A stretch of DNA of 64,000 bases from Chytridium lagenaria (taxonomy: Eukaryota; Chytridiomycota; Chytridiomycetes; Chytridiales; Chytridiaceae), in the NCBI GenBank assembly GCA_025449115.1, contig JAHLKC010000001.1, forward strand, positions 124,001 to 188,000, written 5' to 3'. Within the stretch, counting starts at the first letter, position 1. Each line of letters starts with the position of its first letter. The translations under genes were made by a program, and so were the position numbers. Positions 53,452 to 64,000 of this stretch are shown one piece after another. The notes beneath the pieces are model-generated. The model did not search any database. It worked only from the letters and a program-made list of their open reading frames with translations, and had not been told where the DNA came from.

Positions 53452-54590
53452 CTACAATGGCTGGTAAGTAAGGTGATGGAAAGGAGAAGAAAAACACAGC
53501 GATTCAACACGAACCTCCTCAATGCTGTTCTCCCGAAGATCCTTCACCATAATAGCATCCTGGTTGTTCAATCGTCTGTCCTCCATCCTGCAAATACGTG
53601 CAACAACATTTTTCATAAACATATCACGCTGCTTTGAATCGGACAGAATGTATCGCTGATCCAGCATCTGATTGTCTTCAAAAGAGTTGATATCCGCCTC
53701 TAAAGCAGCAAGTCCACGCTGCAGAATCATCTCGCGACTTTCATAATCCTATAAAAACCGTTAACGCTATCATATACTAACGAAAAGCATGTCGAGATGG
53801 CGTACCTGATTTTCATATCGACTCTTCTGCGTCTCAATCATGCGGACCAGCCTGACAAGATCCATGACGTCTCTCTGGTATGCTGAGAGCTCAACTCTCT
53901 GGTTTGCATAGCTTCTGCTGCCAGCAGCAACAATGCGGTCAATCAACAATTGAGAAGAGCATGCCTCGAGGGCTGCGTTGTAGCCGCTCTCTGCGCCTCA
54001 AAGTCTTCACGCCCAGATAAAAGCCGTTCGATGAGTGCAACAAGAGATGCTGTCGCCAATCTCTGCTGCTGTCGATCAGAAACTGCAGCAGTCTGATTGA
54101 CCATTCTAGGTGCGGCCGAGAGGATACGATCGATTGCATTGACGACGTCATGAAGGGCATGAATGTCACTAGTAACAACGGGCGATTTCTTAGTGTTGGC
54201 GACAGCCTCGGTATAAGAAGGGGGTGTAAGGGCCGCAGTGGAGGATGACGGGGAAAGCGAAGATGGCTGAGCGAGAAGACTTTCGATCAAGACCACAAGC
54301 CTATCGATTTCCTCCCAAAGAACTTCATGCTCAGGGCTGAGAACCACCGTTGGACTAGGACGCTTTCCCCTTACATTGTCAATTCTCTGCCGCATTTCAA
54401 GCTCCAAGGCCTTGCGAGATGCAGGCGTAGAGCCGTGAGTGCGAGAAAACTCAAATCGCTGAAGTAGCTCATAGAGACCCCTGCAGAGCACAGACAATGC
54501 CTCAGCCAGCATTCTGTCACTGCCCATGTAATTGTCGTTCCTGGCATCGGCAGCGGCCAGAGATGAGGGGAGTTCAGCAGTGGCAGCCAT
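53452..54590 (-). CDS. Uncharacterised helical protein
   Basis: Exon 1 starts MAATAELPSSLAAADARNDN and contains MLAEALSVLCRGLYELLQRF, a helix ALELEMRQRIDNVRGKRPSP, a Ser/Pro-rich stretch and HALHDVVNAIDRILSAAPRM. The raw frame stops at 53943, but one base added near 53995 continues into NAALEACSSQLLIDRIVAAG and VELSAYQRDVMDLVRLVRMI, then, after an intron of about 60 nt, YESREMILQRGLAALEADIN and MFMKNVVARICRMEDRRLNN, stopping at 53452. It looks like an alpha-helical, coiled-coil-prone protein of about 350 residues. I recognise no family. It diverges from MAEA across about 1 kb of repeat-rich DNA. Confidence 0.6.
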
Positions 54591-54845
54591 GATCTTTTGG
54601 AGGGGGTTGGGTTGATGGCTGTAAGATGAAATGGGAGTGTTATTTTTTCAGCAAGGACTTGATGCACCGTTAAAGAAAGAGGCTGTTTGAGCAATTATAA
54701 TAAGAATATTCCAATTCCAGAAAAAAGTTGAAATAATGGTCCCTTTACAGCATACCACAAAGAAAACTATAAAAACCCAAAGAAACAGAAAAAAAAAGGT
54801 TCTTTTACGTTTTAAGGTAAAAAGGAGGACGTGACGAACAAACAA

Positions 54846-54973
54846 ACGAACGAACGAACGAAACGAACGGAGGTAGGTAGGCAGGTAGGTTAGGCAGGTA
54901 GGGGCAGGTAGGGCAGGCAGGAAGGAAGGAAGGAGGTATAAAGTGTTTGGATGGATGTGTGTGTGTGTGTGTG
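54846..54973. repeat. Compound microsatellite cluster
   Basis: Four adjoining simple repeats: (CGAA)n at 54846-54869, imperfect AGGT/AGGC units at 54871-54919, (AAGG)n at 54919-54934, and (GT)n at 54956-54973. The plus strand is almost pure purine up to 54935. It sits in the divergent promoter region between the uncharacterised gene and MAEA. Confidence 0.9.
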
Positions 54974-55049
54974 ATGTGGTGAGGAGTAGTATATAGTGGT
55001 GTATGTTGTGTGGTATGAGGAAACGTTACTTTATGAAACAAGCTTTTTT

Positions 55050-55375
55050 TTTTCTATCCATTTGCCAATTAAATAAATAAAATAATAAATATTTAAATAA
55101 GGGGGTTTGATGATCATCCTGCTGATTATTTTATTTATTAATTATTTATTAATATAATTAAAACAACAATGCAGAGAGAGAGAGAGATCAAGCTGTGCCC
55201 CACAATTAAGGAAATTTGATTTTCTTTATAAAGAAAATTATTTTATATTTATTTATTTATATTTATTTCTATGTACGACCCTATCTCATATTCTAATATT
55301 AATAATAATAATATGTAAATTAATTTTATTAAAATATATTTATTATTAATAAATAAAATAACAAACATAAAAACA
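55050..55375. repeat. Very AT-rich tract with ATTTATTT-like repeats
   Basis: Long runs of TTTATTTATT/AATAATAAT and an (AG)6 run near 55170-55180 fill this stretch. No coding potential is visible. Together with the microsatellites it makes the most repeat-rich non-coding interval in the window. Confidence 0.75.
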
Positions 55376-55577
55376 ACACACAACTTTCAACATTCAACCA
55401 CCTGCATCAACTGTCTCTGCAGTACTTTAACTCTCCCACAGCAACCCATCAAAGACTGCTGCAGGCAGCGGGAAGAGTTGGTGGAGACCTCGATGCAATC
55501 AGCGGCTTCATTGTCGTAAATACCATTCATTTTGTTGCAAAGAGCCTTGCATACATCCTTTTGAATCGAGGTCAAAC

Positions 55578-57320
55578 ATGAAGCTCAACGCGGATGGTGC
55601 GATTTATCAACTGCTTATACTATAATTCCTTTTCTGTTGTTTTCTATGTTTGATGTATGAGAAGAAAAGCCTTCATGGGATGGATAACTGTGCTCCATCC
55701 TTTCCTTTTAATATTGAATAATGTATAATTTTTTAACACTCTTTACAAAGGGCTCATTAATTTGGAGCAACCTCTCATCAAAGTAGGTTCTATTTACTTT
55801 CTGCAACTGAAGTATACTACGCAGAAATTCTCATTTTCTTTTATCTTTTGCCTATATTTCTGAAGGTGCCAGTAGAGCAATTCAAGAGGGCGTTCAAAAC
55901 ATCTCAACGACATTTCGAGAAGGAGTTAAACCTTGTGGGAACTACTGCAGAAGCTTTGGGTAAGGATGGCAATGATTCCCAGAGCGCGGAGGATGCGGTC
56001 AAAACCCTCGATAATATGGTGACTAGGCTACAATCGCTGAAAAGAAAGGTTGGAAATCCAGAGTGCATCACATCATTTTTAGTCTTTACCCCATTTATGA
56101 CTAATCCATTCTTTAGCTAAAGGATTCAAAGTCAGAGGAGGCCGCTATTGTTCAAAGGAGTCGATCACGCTTGGACCATTTGAATGAGTTGGCCTCCATT
56201 CAACTGTATGAGTCCCCAGTTTACGAGCGTTGGAGCAAAGCGCGGCTGAATCGCGTCCTTGTCGATTATATGTTGCGTCAAGGATTCTTCCGCTCAGCTG
56301 AACATCTCACCACGACATCTGGAATTGAGGTGAGTTTGACTTGATTTGGCGATTTTTTATTTATAGTTTCTTACCATATAACGTAAATGCTTAGAACCTT
56401 GTCGACCTTGACTTGTTCTCGCAATCTCGAAAAATAGAAACTTCTTTGCGCAATCGAAGCTGCCAGGAATGCTTGCAGTGGTGCAAGGAGAACAGTTCGA
56501 GTTTAAAGAAAATCAAGGTGGGTTGATTTAGTGTGGGTACATTCTAATGGAAGCAGAGCAAGTTGGAATTTAATTTAAGGCTGCAAGAGTACATTGAATT
56601 TGTTAGAGAGAGAAGGTTGAAAGACGCCATCACCTATCTTCGGAAATGGCTGACGCCGTTCAACGATGTCTACATGAAAGAAATCCAGCTTGCTTCCGCT
56701 TTGCTTGCATTCAATGTTCAAACAGAGTGCGATCGATACAAGGTACGTTATTTTATCGGTATGACCATCGCCAATCGCCAATCGCTTTATGCCCAAGTAG
56801 ATGCTTTTTGATGTCGGAAGGTGGAGCCAACTTATCGATCAATTCCGAAGCGATAATTTCGCCTTGAATTGCCTCACATTTCAACCTCTTCTTCTTACGA
56901 GTCTCCAAGCGGGCTTGACGGCTTTAAAGACTCCCATGTGCTATGAGCCATCCAACCAAAATGTGAACTGCCCCGTATGCACCGCAGATCTTTTTGGGGT
57001 GGTTGCGGAGAAACTGCCTCACGCCCATCACGTTAACTCGTGCCTGGTCTGCAAAATTTCGGGAAGCATTATGAATGAAGATAACCCACCGATGGTCTTG
57101 CCGAATGGAAACGTGTATTCGGCAAAGGTAGGATCTTCTTTTCTGCACCTGTATTTTTTTGTTATTGGTGTTGCTGTGTCGCTTTTAATCTTGGAGTTAA
57201 TGAATCTTTGTCGCATAGGCGTTAGAGGAGGCTGCTAAGAAGGCAGGAGGCGTTATTACGTGTCCGAGGACAAATGAACAATTCCATCTCTCTCAAGCGC
57301 GAAAAGCCTTTATATCTTGA
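55578..57320 (+). CDS. MAEA: MAEA/FYV10-type CTLH E3 ligase RING subunit
   Basis: One of the two RING-like subunits of the CTLH/GID ubiquitin ligase. The first exons are short and the start MKLNADGAI at 55578 is tentative; LINLEQPLIK joins across a 90-nt intron to VPVEQFKRAFKTSQRHFEKE, the family N-terminus. LisH: RWSKARLNRVLVDYMLRQGF with FRSAEHL. CTLH: CQECLQWCKENSSSLKKIKS and LEFNLRLQEYIEFVRERRLK. CRA: DAITYLRKWLTPFNDVYMKE and SALLAF. The C-terminal variant RING lacks a classical set of zinc ligands as in this family: NCPVCTADLF, HHVNSCLVCKISGSIMNEDN, PPMVLPNGNVYSAKALEE, ITCPRTNEQFHLSQARKAFI, stop 57318-57320. Family identity is clear. Confidence 0.94.
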
Positions 57321-57529
57321 TCATTCATTGTGTGCATAACCCATGTGATTGTGGTAGCAATAGGCGGATAGAGATTGGGAGGGCATGCTTGGGATTTTTT
57401 TTTTTTTGGGAGGGGGGCTTTGTTTGAAAAAGAATAAAGGATTTCCATTTTAAAATTTGGTACCGCGTCCCCAGTACGCTGAAATCACCATCACTTCCTG
57501 GGCGCGTTCATGCAAAGGGTATAGAGCAT

Positions 57530-58848
57530 ATGCCGAACAGCGACAAGAGGCAGGACCTGGACAGGATTGGTCTCTTTAGTGAGGCCTCTTACATCTCGTC
57601 AAAGGAGCCTTTCAAGGATAGGCGGAATAATGGTACGCTAGAGGTGGTCTGGACAAATGGCTCAAGATGCAGTGTAGCGTACTACTTATCTTACCAACCT
57701 ACCTTTTGTATCATACACAGAGGGCTTTTTGGCGAATCGCGCCAAGGGAAAGCAGTTCCTAACCACACCACCTAGACGGGGTCATGACACGCGAGACGTG
57801 TACTTTGACAAGGACTTTATTCGTCTTTTTGAGGCACGTCTTTACGCTGCAAAGTTTCCCACTGATATCCGTCTAACCAGTTCATTTACTTAGAACGAAC
57901 CGTATACTGACTTGGTGGTTCTGGCGGAGACGTTACCGCTTACAGCAAAAGGAAAAGAATATCGCAAACGTCCCTTTCAAGCCTTCATCAGTACCTCCTA
58001 AACCGTAGGCCGTCCTTTTATGGGGAGAGAAATCTTACGAGTGTTTTTTATTTACTTTAATCTACAAAAGGTCGGGTTCGGGGTCTCTTTTTGGAACAAT
58101 TGAACAGCAATGGCCGCTTCCAAAGAAGGACCTTATTCCAATGAGATCAGCACCCACCGAGGAAAAGAGACCATCAAAACCCAACTTTCTCACAAAGCCT
58201 CCAAAGAAAGGGACAGGATACGGTAGGGTCACCATCTTATGGAATGTTTTTGTGCTAACCTAGTTTTCCGAAAAGGTTATCCAAATGTGACTATCGGAAA
58301 ACCATACGAATACGTCTCAGATCCTTATGATCGTTATCTTGAAATTGCTCGAGTAAGGAGATCAAAGAAGTAACAGGTGCTCACAATTTGGAATAGAAAG
58401 ATCGTCTTGAAAGCAAGAAGAAGATGATCGGAGAGCGAGCCTTTATTTCAAGTAGTGCAAAAGTAGACTTTTTCAATGCGTTCGCGGGTTTAATTGGAGG
58501 TGAACATACCCAATTTGATGTCCTTTCAAAGCTGATGCCTTGCCTTTCATAGAGAAAAAATCCGGCACAACTCCTTTGCAGGCAAGACAGAGGAACCAAA
58601 ACGCCTTACCCCCATTCAAACCTTCATCATGCTGCGGATACACCATCAACAAATACCCTGCCTTTGAACTTCCAACAGGAGCTTCAGAAAATGCCAAGGT
58701 GGCTGAAAAGCTGCCTCGCAAGCTCGAGCCCATCTTCCGGCCTTCAGGCATTTCCAAATCATACCCCATTCGCAGTATCATTGAGGCAACATGCCCCATC
58801 GCGCCACCAGACTGGCTTCAGGAGCTTATCTCGGTGAACATCAAGTAA
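57530..58848 (+). CDS. CFAP96: Cilia- and flagella-associated protein 96 (C4orf47/UPF0602 family)
   Basis: A protein family restricted, as far as I know, to organisms with cilia or flagella. Conserved blocks in order: DLDRIGLFSEASYISSKEPF (start at 57530), FLANRAKGKQFLTTPPRRGH, DVYFDKDFIRLFENEPYTDL, GSLFGTIEQQWPLPKK, FLTKPPKKGTGYGYPNVTIG with KPYEYVSDPYDRY, RAFISSSAKVDFFNAF, LPPFKPSS then YTINKYPAFE, and IFRPSGISKSYPIRSI before the stop at 58846-58848. The KKGTGYGYPNVTIGK motif is the strongest family signature. Five or six short introns. It lies between MAEA and POLG, 118 bp from the latter's start codon. Role in the axoneme or its surround is inferred from family distribution. Confidence 0.88.
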
Positions 58849-58966
58849 GCCAGAAACAAAAGACTGGAATGTTTTTTCAGCAAGTGTCAGCTCAAATGGG
58901 CAAGTCCCCTTCAAACAAAATAAAGAAATAGAAATTTGAGAATGTCACTATACTGTGGTTTCTTGC

Positions 58967-61900
58967 ATGCATCAACTCATTCCTCGGCGACAACACGTTG
59001 CCGGCCTTTGCACCCATGTCCATTATAAATGCTTCCATCGGTGTGAGTATAGCACAGCACGTCGTAACGAGGTTGGTATTCAGATGATTCCCGAGCGGAT
59101 GAGGCACCATTTGTTTGGAAAGCATCGCCTTCCAGGACAAGACCAGGTCAAACTAGCCAACCGCCTTTTAGAGAAATTCAAGCTCGCCGGAAAGGTGGAA
59201 GCAGAGTCAGAACCATTCGACTTTGATCTTCCCCCTCTCTCTGGAAAAGTCGAAGGTATCGAGGATCATTTCCGGGTCCTTGGAACTGAACAAAGCAAAA
59301 AGTTCAAGGAGCTCGCACTGGAGCTAGCATTGAAGCCGCCTCCTCGCATGCCAAAAACTTGGGTGTTTCAAGCAGGCTGGACATGCTATGATAAAGATGG
59401 GCCGCGGAGTGTGGATTACCCGGACGAAGAAGCAATTGTGTTTGACGTTGAAACATTACCGCAAGAAACACCTCTGTCTGTCCTCGCTGTCGCTGCTTCA
59501 TCAACAACATGGTATTCGGGGTCTCGCCTAGTCTCGCTAGAAGAAAGGGAAGAAAAAATGCGCGAGCGCTGCGAATGTCAAGACCAGAGATTTCTGTGGA
59601 GCACCTTATTCCTTTGGGTCCCTCAGTCACTGAACGCATCGTTGTGGGTCACAATGTATCATACGACAGAGCAAGAGTCCTAGAAGAATATCATTTCGAA
59701 TCAAACAAATGCGGATGGATTGATACCATGAGTCTGCATACTGCTGTTGGTGGGCTCTCGACTCAGCAACGGGCGGCATGGTTGAAAAACCGCAAAGAAA
59801 CTGCTGAAGCAATCGAGAGGATTGATGATGGTGATGATGGGGATACGCCTGACGAGGTGATGGACAGCACAAAGGCGTGGATGCTTGGAAGCTCTATGAG
59901 GAGTCTGAGCGATCTCGCTGATTTTTACCTCAACATCAAGCTTTCCAAGGAACAAAGGAACGTGTTCGTGAAGGGGTCATGGGATGATATTCTTGAAGAC
60001 TTTCAGTCTTTGATGACATATTGTGCCCGAGACGTTCTCCTCACGCACGGTGTATTTAAAAAAAGCCCTCCCACGGTTTCTAGAGAAATGCCCACACCCT
60101 GTTTCCTTTGCCGGAATGATGGAGATGGGGAAGATGATTTTGACCACTAGCGAGTCATGGAGCAATTTCATAACCTCTGCCGAAAGCAAATTTCAGGCAA
60201 ACTCAGAAACCATTGAGACCGAACTCATGAAGGTGGCTCATGAGACATTAAACGCGGAAAAGTGGGAGGACGACCCTTGGCTTCGGAATCTTAATTGGAC
60301 TCTACCGTCGGCAAGAGCCAAGAATCTTACAGATAAGCCTCAATGGTATAGAGATCTGTGGGATAGTAAGCAAAAGAGAGTTTGTCTTAGTCTAAGTAAG
60401 CGCGTCGTGCCATATTTACTGAAATTGGAGTGGAAGAATTACCCACTTTACTATAACAAAGAAAATGGCTGGACATTTCGTGTTCCACGGGAAGATGCAA
60501 AGAAGTTTGCAGAGAAACCTTTAGACATGAAAGGTGACAACGGTGTCGACAATATCAAGTACGTCTTCTTTCGGATACCGCATCGAGATGGTGATAAAAA
60601 TGTGGGAAATCCACTGTCAAAGCCCTTTCTCAAGTCTCTTGAAAGTGGTATCCTCACATCTTCCAACCCTCGCGCTAAGGAAATTCTTTTGCTCAATTCG
60701 GAAAACTCTTATTGGTTGTCTGCACGTCAACGCATCACTTCACAATTGGTCATAGACGTCTCCGACATTAACCCCAATATGCCGGCACACGACGACAAGC
60801 GCCTGCACGTCATCGTCCCGCAAGTCATTGCCATGGGGACGGTTACTCGCCGTGCAGTCGAAAGTACGTGGTTGACTGCCTCTAATGCGAAAGTCAACCG
60901 CATTGGATCCGAACTCAAGGCCTTGGTCGAGGCGCCAAAAGATTACTTCGTTGTTGGTGCTGATGTAGATAGCGAGGAACTTTGGATTTGTGCATTAATT
61001 GGGGACTCCCAATTCCGCATTCACGGCGCAACTCCTTTGGGTTTCATGACGCTACAAGGAAACAAAAAGAATAGGACGGATCTTCATTCCGTCACAGGAG
61101 ATATTGTGGGGATCACTCGAGATGCCGCCAAAGTCTTTAATTACAGTCGGCTGTACGGGGCAGGCATCAAGCACACCATTGACCTTCTCGCCAAGAATTC
61201 ACCAGGGACGCCAAGAGATGAGTTGAAGCAAAAGGCCGCGAAGCTTTTTTTAGAGACTAAAGGAACAAAGCAAAGGAGCAAAGAAGCGTTTTGGTATGGG
61301 GGAACAGAATCGTATATGTTTAATGAGTTGGAGCGGATTGCTAAGTCGACTTTGCCTGCAACTCCGGTTTTGGGTTGCAAGATTCCAGACTCGCTGCTAC
61401 CGGATCGTGTTAACACAGACGTAGGCTTACCTCTATTCATTATCTTTGCTTATCTCGTTTCTTTTACAGTTCCTCACAACTCGTATCAATTGGATTGTTC
61501 AGTCTTCAGGTGTGGATTATCTGCATCTTCTTCTCGTTAGCATGAACTACTTGATGCGAAGGATGAAATTACGCGGACGATTCATGCTTAGCATTCATGA
61601 TGAGGTGCGATTCCTTGTCCATAAAGAAGATGCAGTCCTAGCGGCGTTCGCTTTAAATATAAGCAATCTCTGGACAAGAGCTTTATTTGCTACCAGACTG
61701 GGGATGGATGATCTACCTCAAGTATGTTGGCTATTTGCATTATATCCTTTGGCTTTTTATCGGATGACTTTTAATGAGATGTCACTAACCTTTTACCTTG
61801 GTGGTCATATCATAGAATGTTGGCTTTTTTTCGGCCGTTGATGTCGATAGTGTGCTGAGAAAGGAAGTGGACATGGACTGTATTACCCCATCAAACCCTA

Positions 61901-62163
61901 TGGCTATACCTAAGGGAATATCGTACACCATGGAGGATATCATGAAGGATTTGAGAGATCGAAAGGAGGACTTTGGAACACTATTTGGCGACGAGCTTCC
62001 ATCCGTCATCCAGATTCAGAAAGAGCTGCCTTCCTTAGAGATCTCCGACTCGCCAAACATCCCTGAAGTGAATGTGAAGTGGCTTGAGACCCAGATGGCG
62101 GAAAGGTCTGTTAGAAAAACTGCAGTCAAGAAGGGTGCTGCATTTGTACGATCAATAAATTAA
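58967..62163 (+). CDS. MIP1: Mitochondrial DNA polymerase gamma catalytic subunit (Mip1 type)
   Basis: Replicates mtDNA. The first in-frame ATG (58967) gives an Arg-rich presequence ([15 protein letters not shown]). [20 protein letters not shown] opens the mature protein. Exonuclease motifs: VFDVETLP (ExoI, 59437), [17 protein letters not shown] (ExoII, 59640-59690), [13 protein letters not shown] (ExoIII, 60018-60057). Polymerase motifs: [20 protein letters not shown] (A, 60952-61010), [20 protein letters not shown] (B, 61120-61180), [11 protein letters not shown] (C, 61588-61620). Introns occur near 61425-61470 and 61720-61815. Two bases are missing: at G4 59518-59521 (restoring WYSWVSP) and A7 60058-60064 (restoring [18 protein letters not shown]). 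All catalytic residues I checked are present. The C-terminal acidic tail ends at 62163. It lacks any animal-type accessory gene nearby. Confidence 0.95.
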
Positions 62164-62507
62164 TAATGCGCATATATAAAAGCCCCTGTCACCACACCAA
62201 AGTAGCAAAGCCTCCACGCATTAGTTTCGCGATTTTGTGGACCTTTGTTTAAACCTTTGGGCATGCTAAAAGAGGCCATTGTTGTTTAGTATAATATTTG
62301 ATGGGGTTGTCAATCACAGATCACAACACATTCTCAACAGTCTACCAAGGAGCAGCAGCAAACCTCACTTTTAAGGCTCCACCGGCGCTCTGATAACCTT
62401 CAATTACGTTTTTACTAAGAATCATTCTTCAGCCGATATCTTAGAAAACTTTGTCTGAGAAGCTTACGAGCAGGTTGGAGTAGAGTTGGTTGCGAAATTG
62501 CTTTATA
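62164..62507. other. Intergenic interval downstream of the polymerase
   Basis: About 340 bp separating the polymerase stop from the next start. I see no conserved block, TATA box or structural RNA. Confidence 0.5.
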
Positions 62508-64000
62508 ATGGTGGCAAGTTCGAGGATTTTGGATTACTCCAGTGATCGTTCATCCAACCTAGAGATAGACCTGGACAAATTAAGGAGAAACCTGGATGCT
62601 GACGTGCAGGCCAGGCAGCGCCAACACAGCCATATTGTTCACAGCCAGCCACATATCAAGCCTAAATCGCTGAAAAGCTTTCATGGGTCAATCCCAGGTT
62701 TTGGAAGACAAGCTCATCATCACCTTCAAGGGGCTCGAAAAAATCTGAGAGACTTGGAGTTCGGGCTGCAGAAAACCTATCGGCTTCATATACACGAGGG
62801 TTAGGGGTGGATACTAACTCGGGTGGAAATAACTGTTAGTTTGGTTTTTAATAGTCTTTACTATTGGGTTATTATTAATCGCACATCATCAACTGACTAC
62901 TACTATTCTTACTCTACTTTAGATTCTCAAGACCAGCCGCCTGTGCATGCGTCGAGATCTAGAATGAGCACGGTGCTTACGGACAGTATGTCATCTTTGT
63001 CAAGCGTAGCATTAGACCAGACAAATCTTGGGGAGACGGATGAGGACCATAATATCCAAGAAATAATTTCAGAGAGGTTCGACGCCTTGATAAACGAGGA
63101 AATCGAGAATGCAAATAGGAAATTGGGTTGGTGTCGATTGATTTACTTTGGTCGCCAAAAAATACTTTCAAAAATTGTCCATATCATTAATTGGATAACG
63201 TACAAAAGGAGCTTGCGGGTGACGAGATAACTAGAAATGTGTCGGAAAACATGACTTCTTCTCGCGTGTCAGTGTATCCGGAAGTTGAAGCGGCAAGGAA
63301 GCTTTATCTCGCGGCGGAACAGCAACAAGTACTCAAAATGTTCAAAAATCTCGACCCAGTCTTTCTCCCGATTACGAAAGACGCGTAGCCTCACCAAATC
63401 TCCACTGCGAGCTTGTCGGTTTTTTCCGAACAAAAATTCGTCCATCACCTCCCCTGTTTCAAATGGCTCAGGAAACATTAAACCTCTGTCAACATTGGAA
63501 CCGCCAACGATTTCTGTGGATAAAGGCACGCCAAGCGCGTCGAATAGTAGAGCTTCAATACATCCCGCACCCGAAGCTTCGCCAAACCAATCGATTAAGT
63601 CATACACATCCATTTCGTCAGTACTTGACGAAGCGCCTAAACGCGATCCTTATCGCCCGCCATCTCAATTGCTCCCACAAGATCCTCATCTTACCGATCT
63701 GTCAACTTTACATTTGAAAACCATCAACCTAGGGTTCAAGTTCAGCGGAGGTCACAATCAGTGATGGCGCGGGCGCCACCTCCAATCGCCATCCCAAGCC
63801 AGTATGGAAGGCAATTGAGACCCCCGAGAGCAAGGTCTCCTCTTATATCCGGATTCCGAATCCATTTCGTCAGTGGATTTTTCGAGAAGCTCTATGCGCT
63901 CTGTATCGCCTATACCTGAACACAGCAGGTCACATGTTGGATCTAGTAAGTATACGTTGTTATATTTTTTACTAAAAAACCATAGGCGTAAATGTGCATT
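62508..64000 (+). CDS. Uncharacterised Ser-rich protein (partial at right edge)
   Basis: The first ATG in the open frame is at 62508 (MVASSRILDYSSDRSSNLEI). A helix DLDKLRRNLDADVQARQRQH and a His/Gln-rich stretch follow; exon 2 (about 62920-63125) encodes SRMSTVLTDSMSSLSSVALD and EIISERFDALINEEIENANR; exon 3 contains VYPEVEAARKLYLAAEQQQV. A long Ser/Pro-rich region (63380-63760) reads SGNIKPLSTLEPPTISVDKG and DEAPKRDPYRPPSQLLPQDP. A splice-like GTAAGT near 63948 suggests it continues past the window. I recognise no domain; the mix of one helical segment and long disorder suits a scaffold, but that is a guess. Confidence 0.5.

Noticed and set aside
55387..55575. Cys-rich minus-strand ORF of 62 codons next to MAEA
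   Set aside because: It has no ATG start (the frame begins at TTG, with a stop just upstream), lies against the opposite-strand MAEA start, and its cysteine spacing fits no twin CX9C or small Tim pattern.

Overview
The window is nuclear DNA of an intron-rich, gene-dense eukaryote. I identify about 26 protein genes from conserved protein blocks. Most are cut into short exons by GT-AG introns of roughly 36-50 nt, so few genes appear as one long ORF. The gene set is opisthokont and mostly fungus-like: a PMT2-type O-mannosyltransferase, an HDEL-terminated UGGT, vacuolar-type alkaline phosphatase, Vps5, Mip1-type DNA polymerase gamma and Atg8. It also carries flagellar genes: a CatSper auxiliary subunit and a CFAP96/C4orf47 homolog. 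VWA8 and WDR26 are present too. I infer a zoosporic (flagellated) fungus or close relative such as a blastocladiomycete, chytrid, aphelid or rozellid. The sequence alone does not settle the species.

Layout. 1-4162: COG1 (minus, running off the left edge) head to head with an alkaline phosphatase. 4380-11630: a complete VWA8. 11736-14349: SAP30-like, SNRNP27 and histone H2A (minus). 14350-16134: H2A promoter and gene-poor DNA. 16135-20637: CatSper auxiliary subunit (minus). 20786-25529: SEC23 and an uncharacterised gene upstream of it. 25870-34319: UGGT, mitoferrin and proteasome ATPase RPT1 (all plus). 34555-38611: proteasome alpha4 (minus) diverging from PMT2 (plus). 38717-41687: a PHO13-like HAD phosphatase, GMF and COX20. 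41697-47653: WDR26/GID7, ATG8 and HOOK. 47845-50270: two weak minus-strand genes and a Lys/Gly-rich coiled-coil protein. 50442-54590: VPS5/SNX1 and an uncharacterised gene. 54591-55577: microsatellites and AT-rich DNA. 55578-62163: MAEA/FYV10, CFAP96 and POLG/MIP1. 62508-end: an uncharacterised Ser-rich gene running off the right edge.

Themes. Two proteasome subunits and two core CTLH/GID E3 subunits (WDR26, MAEA) lie in one 25-kb stretch. Secretory and endosomal traffic genes are COG1, SEC23, UGGT, PMT2, VPS5 and HOOK. Mitochondrial genes are VWA8, mitoferrin, COX20 and POLG. Spacing is very tight: start codons 9 bp apart (COX20/WDR26), convergent stops 30 bp apart (phosphatase/GMF), and possibly an ATGA stop/start overlap at SEC23. 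About ten conserved genes carry apparent 1-nt frameshifts, mostly at homopolymers, which I read as residual assembly error. Coordinates of multi-exon genes are given as start-to-stop spans including introns.
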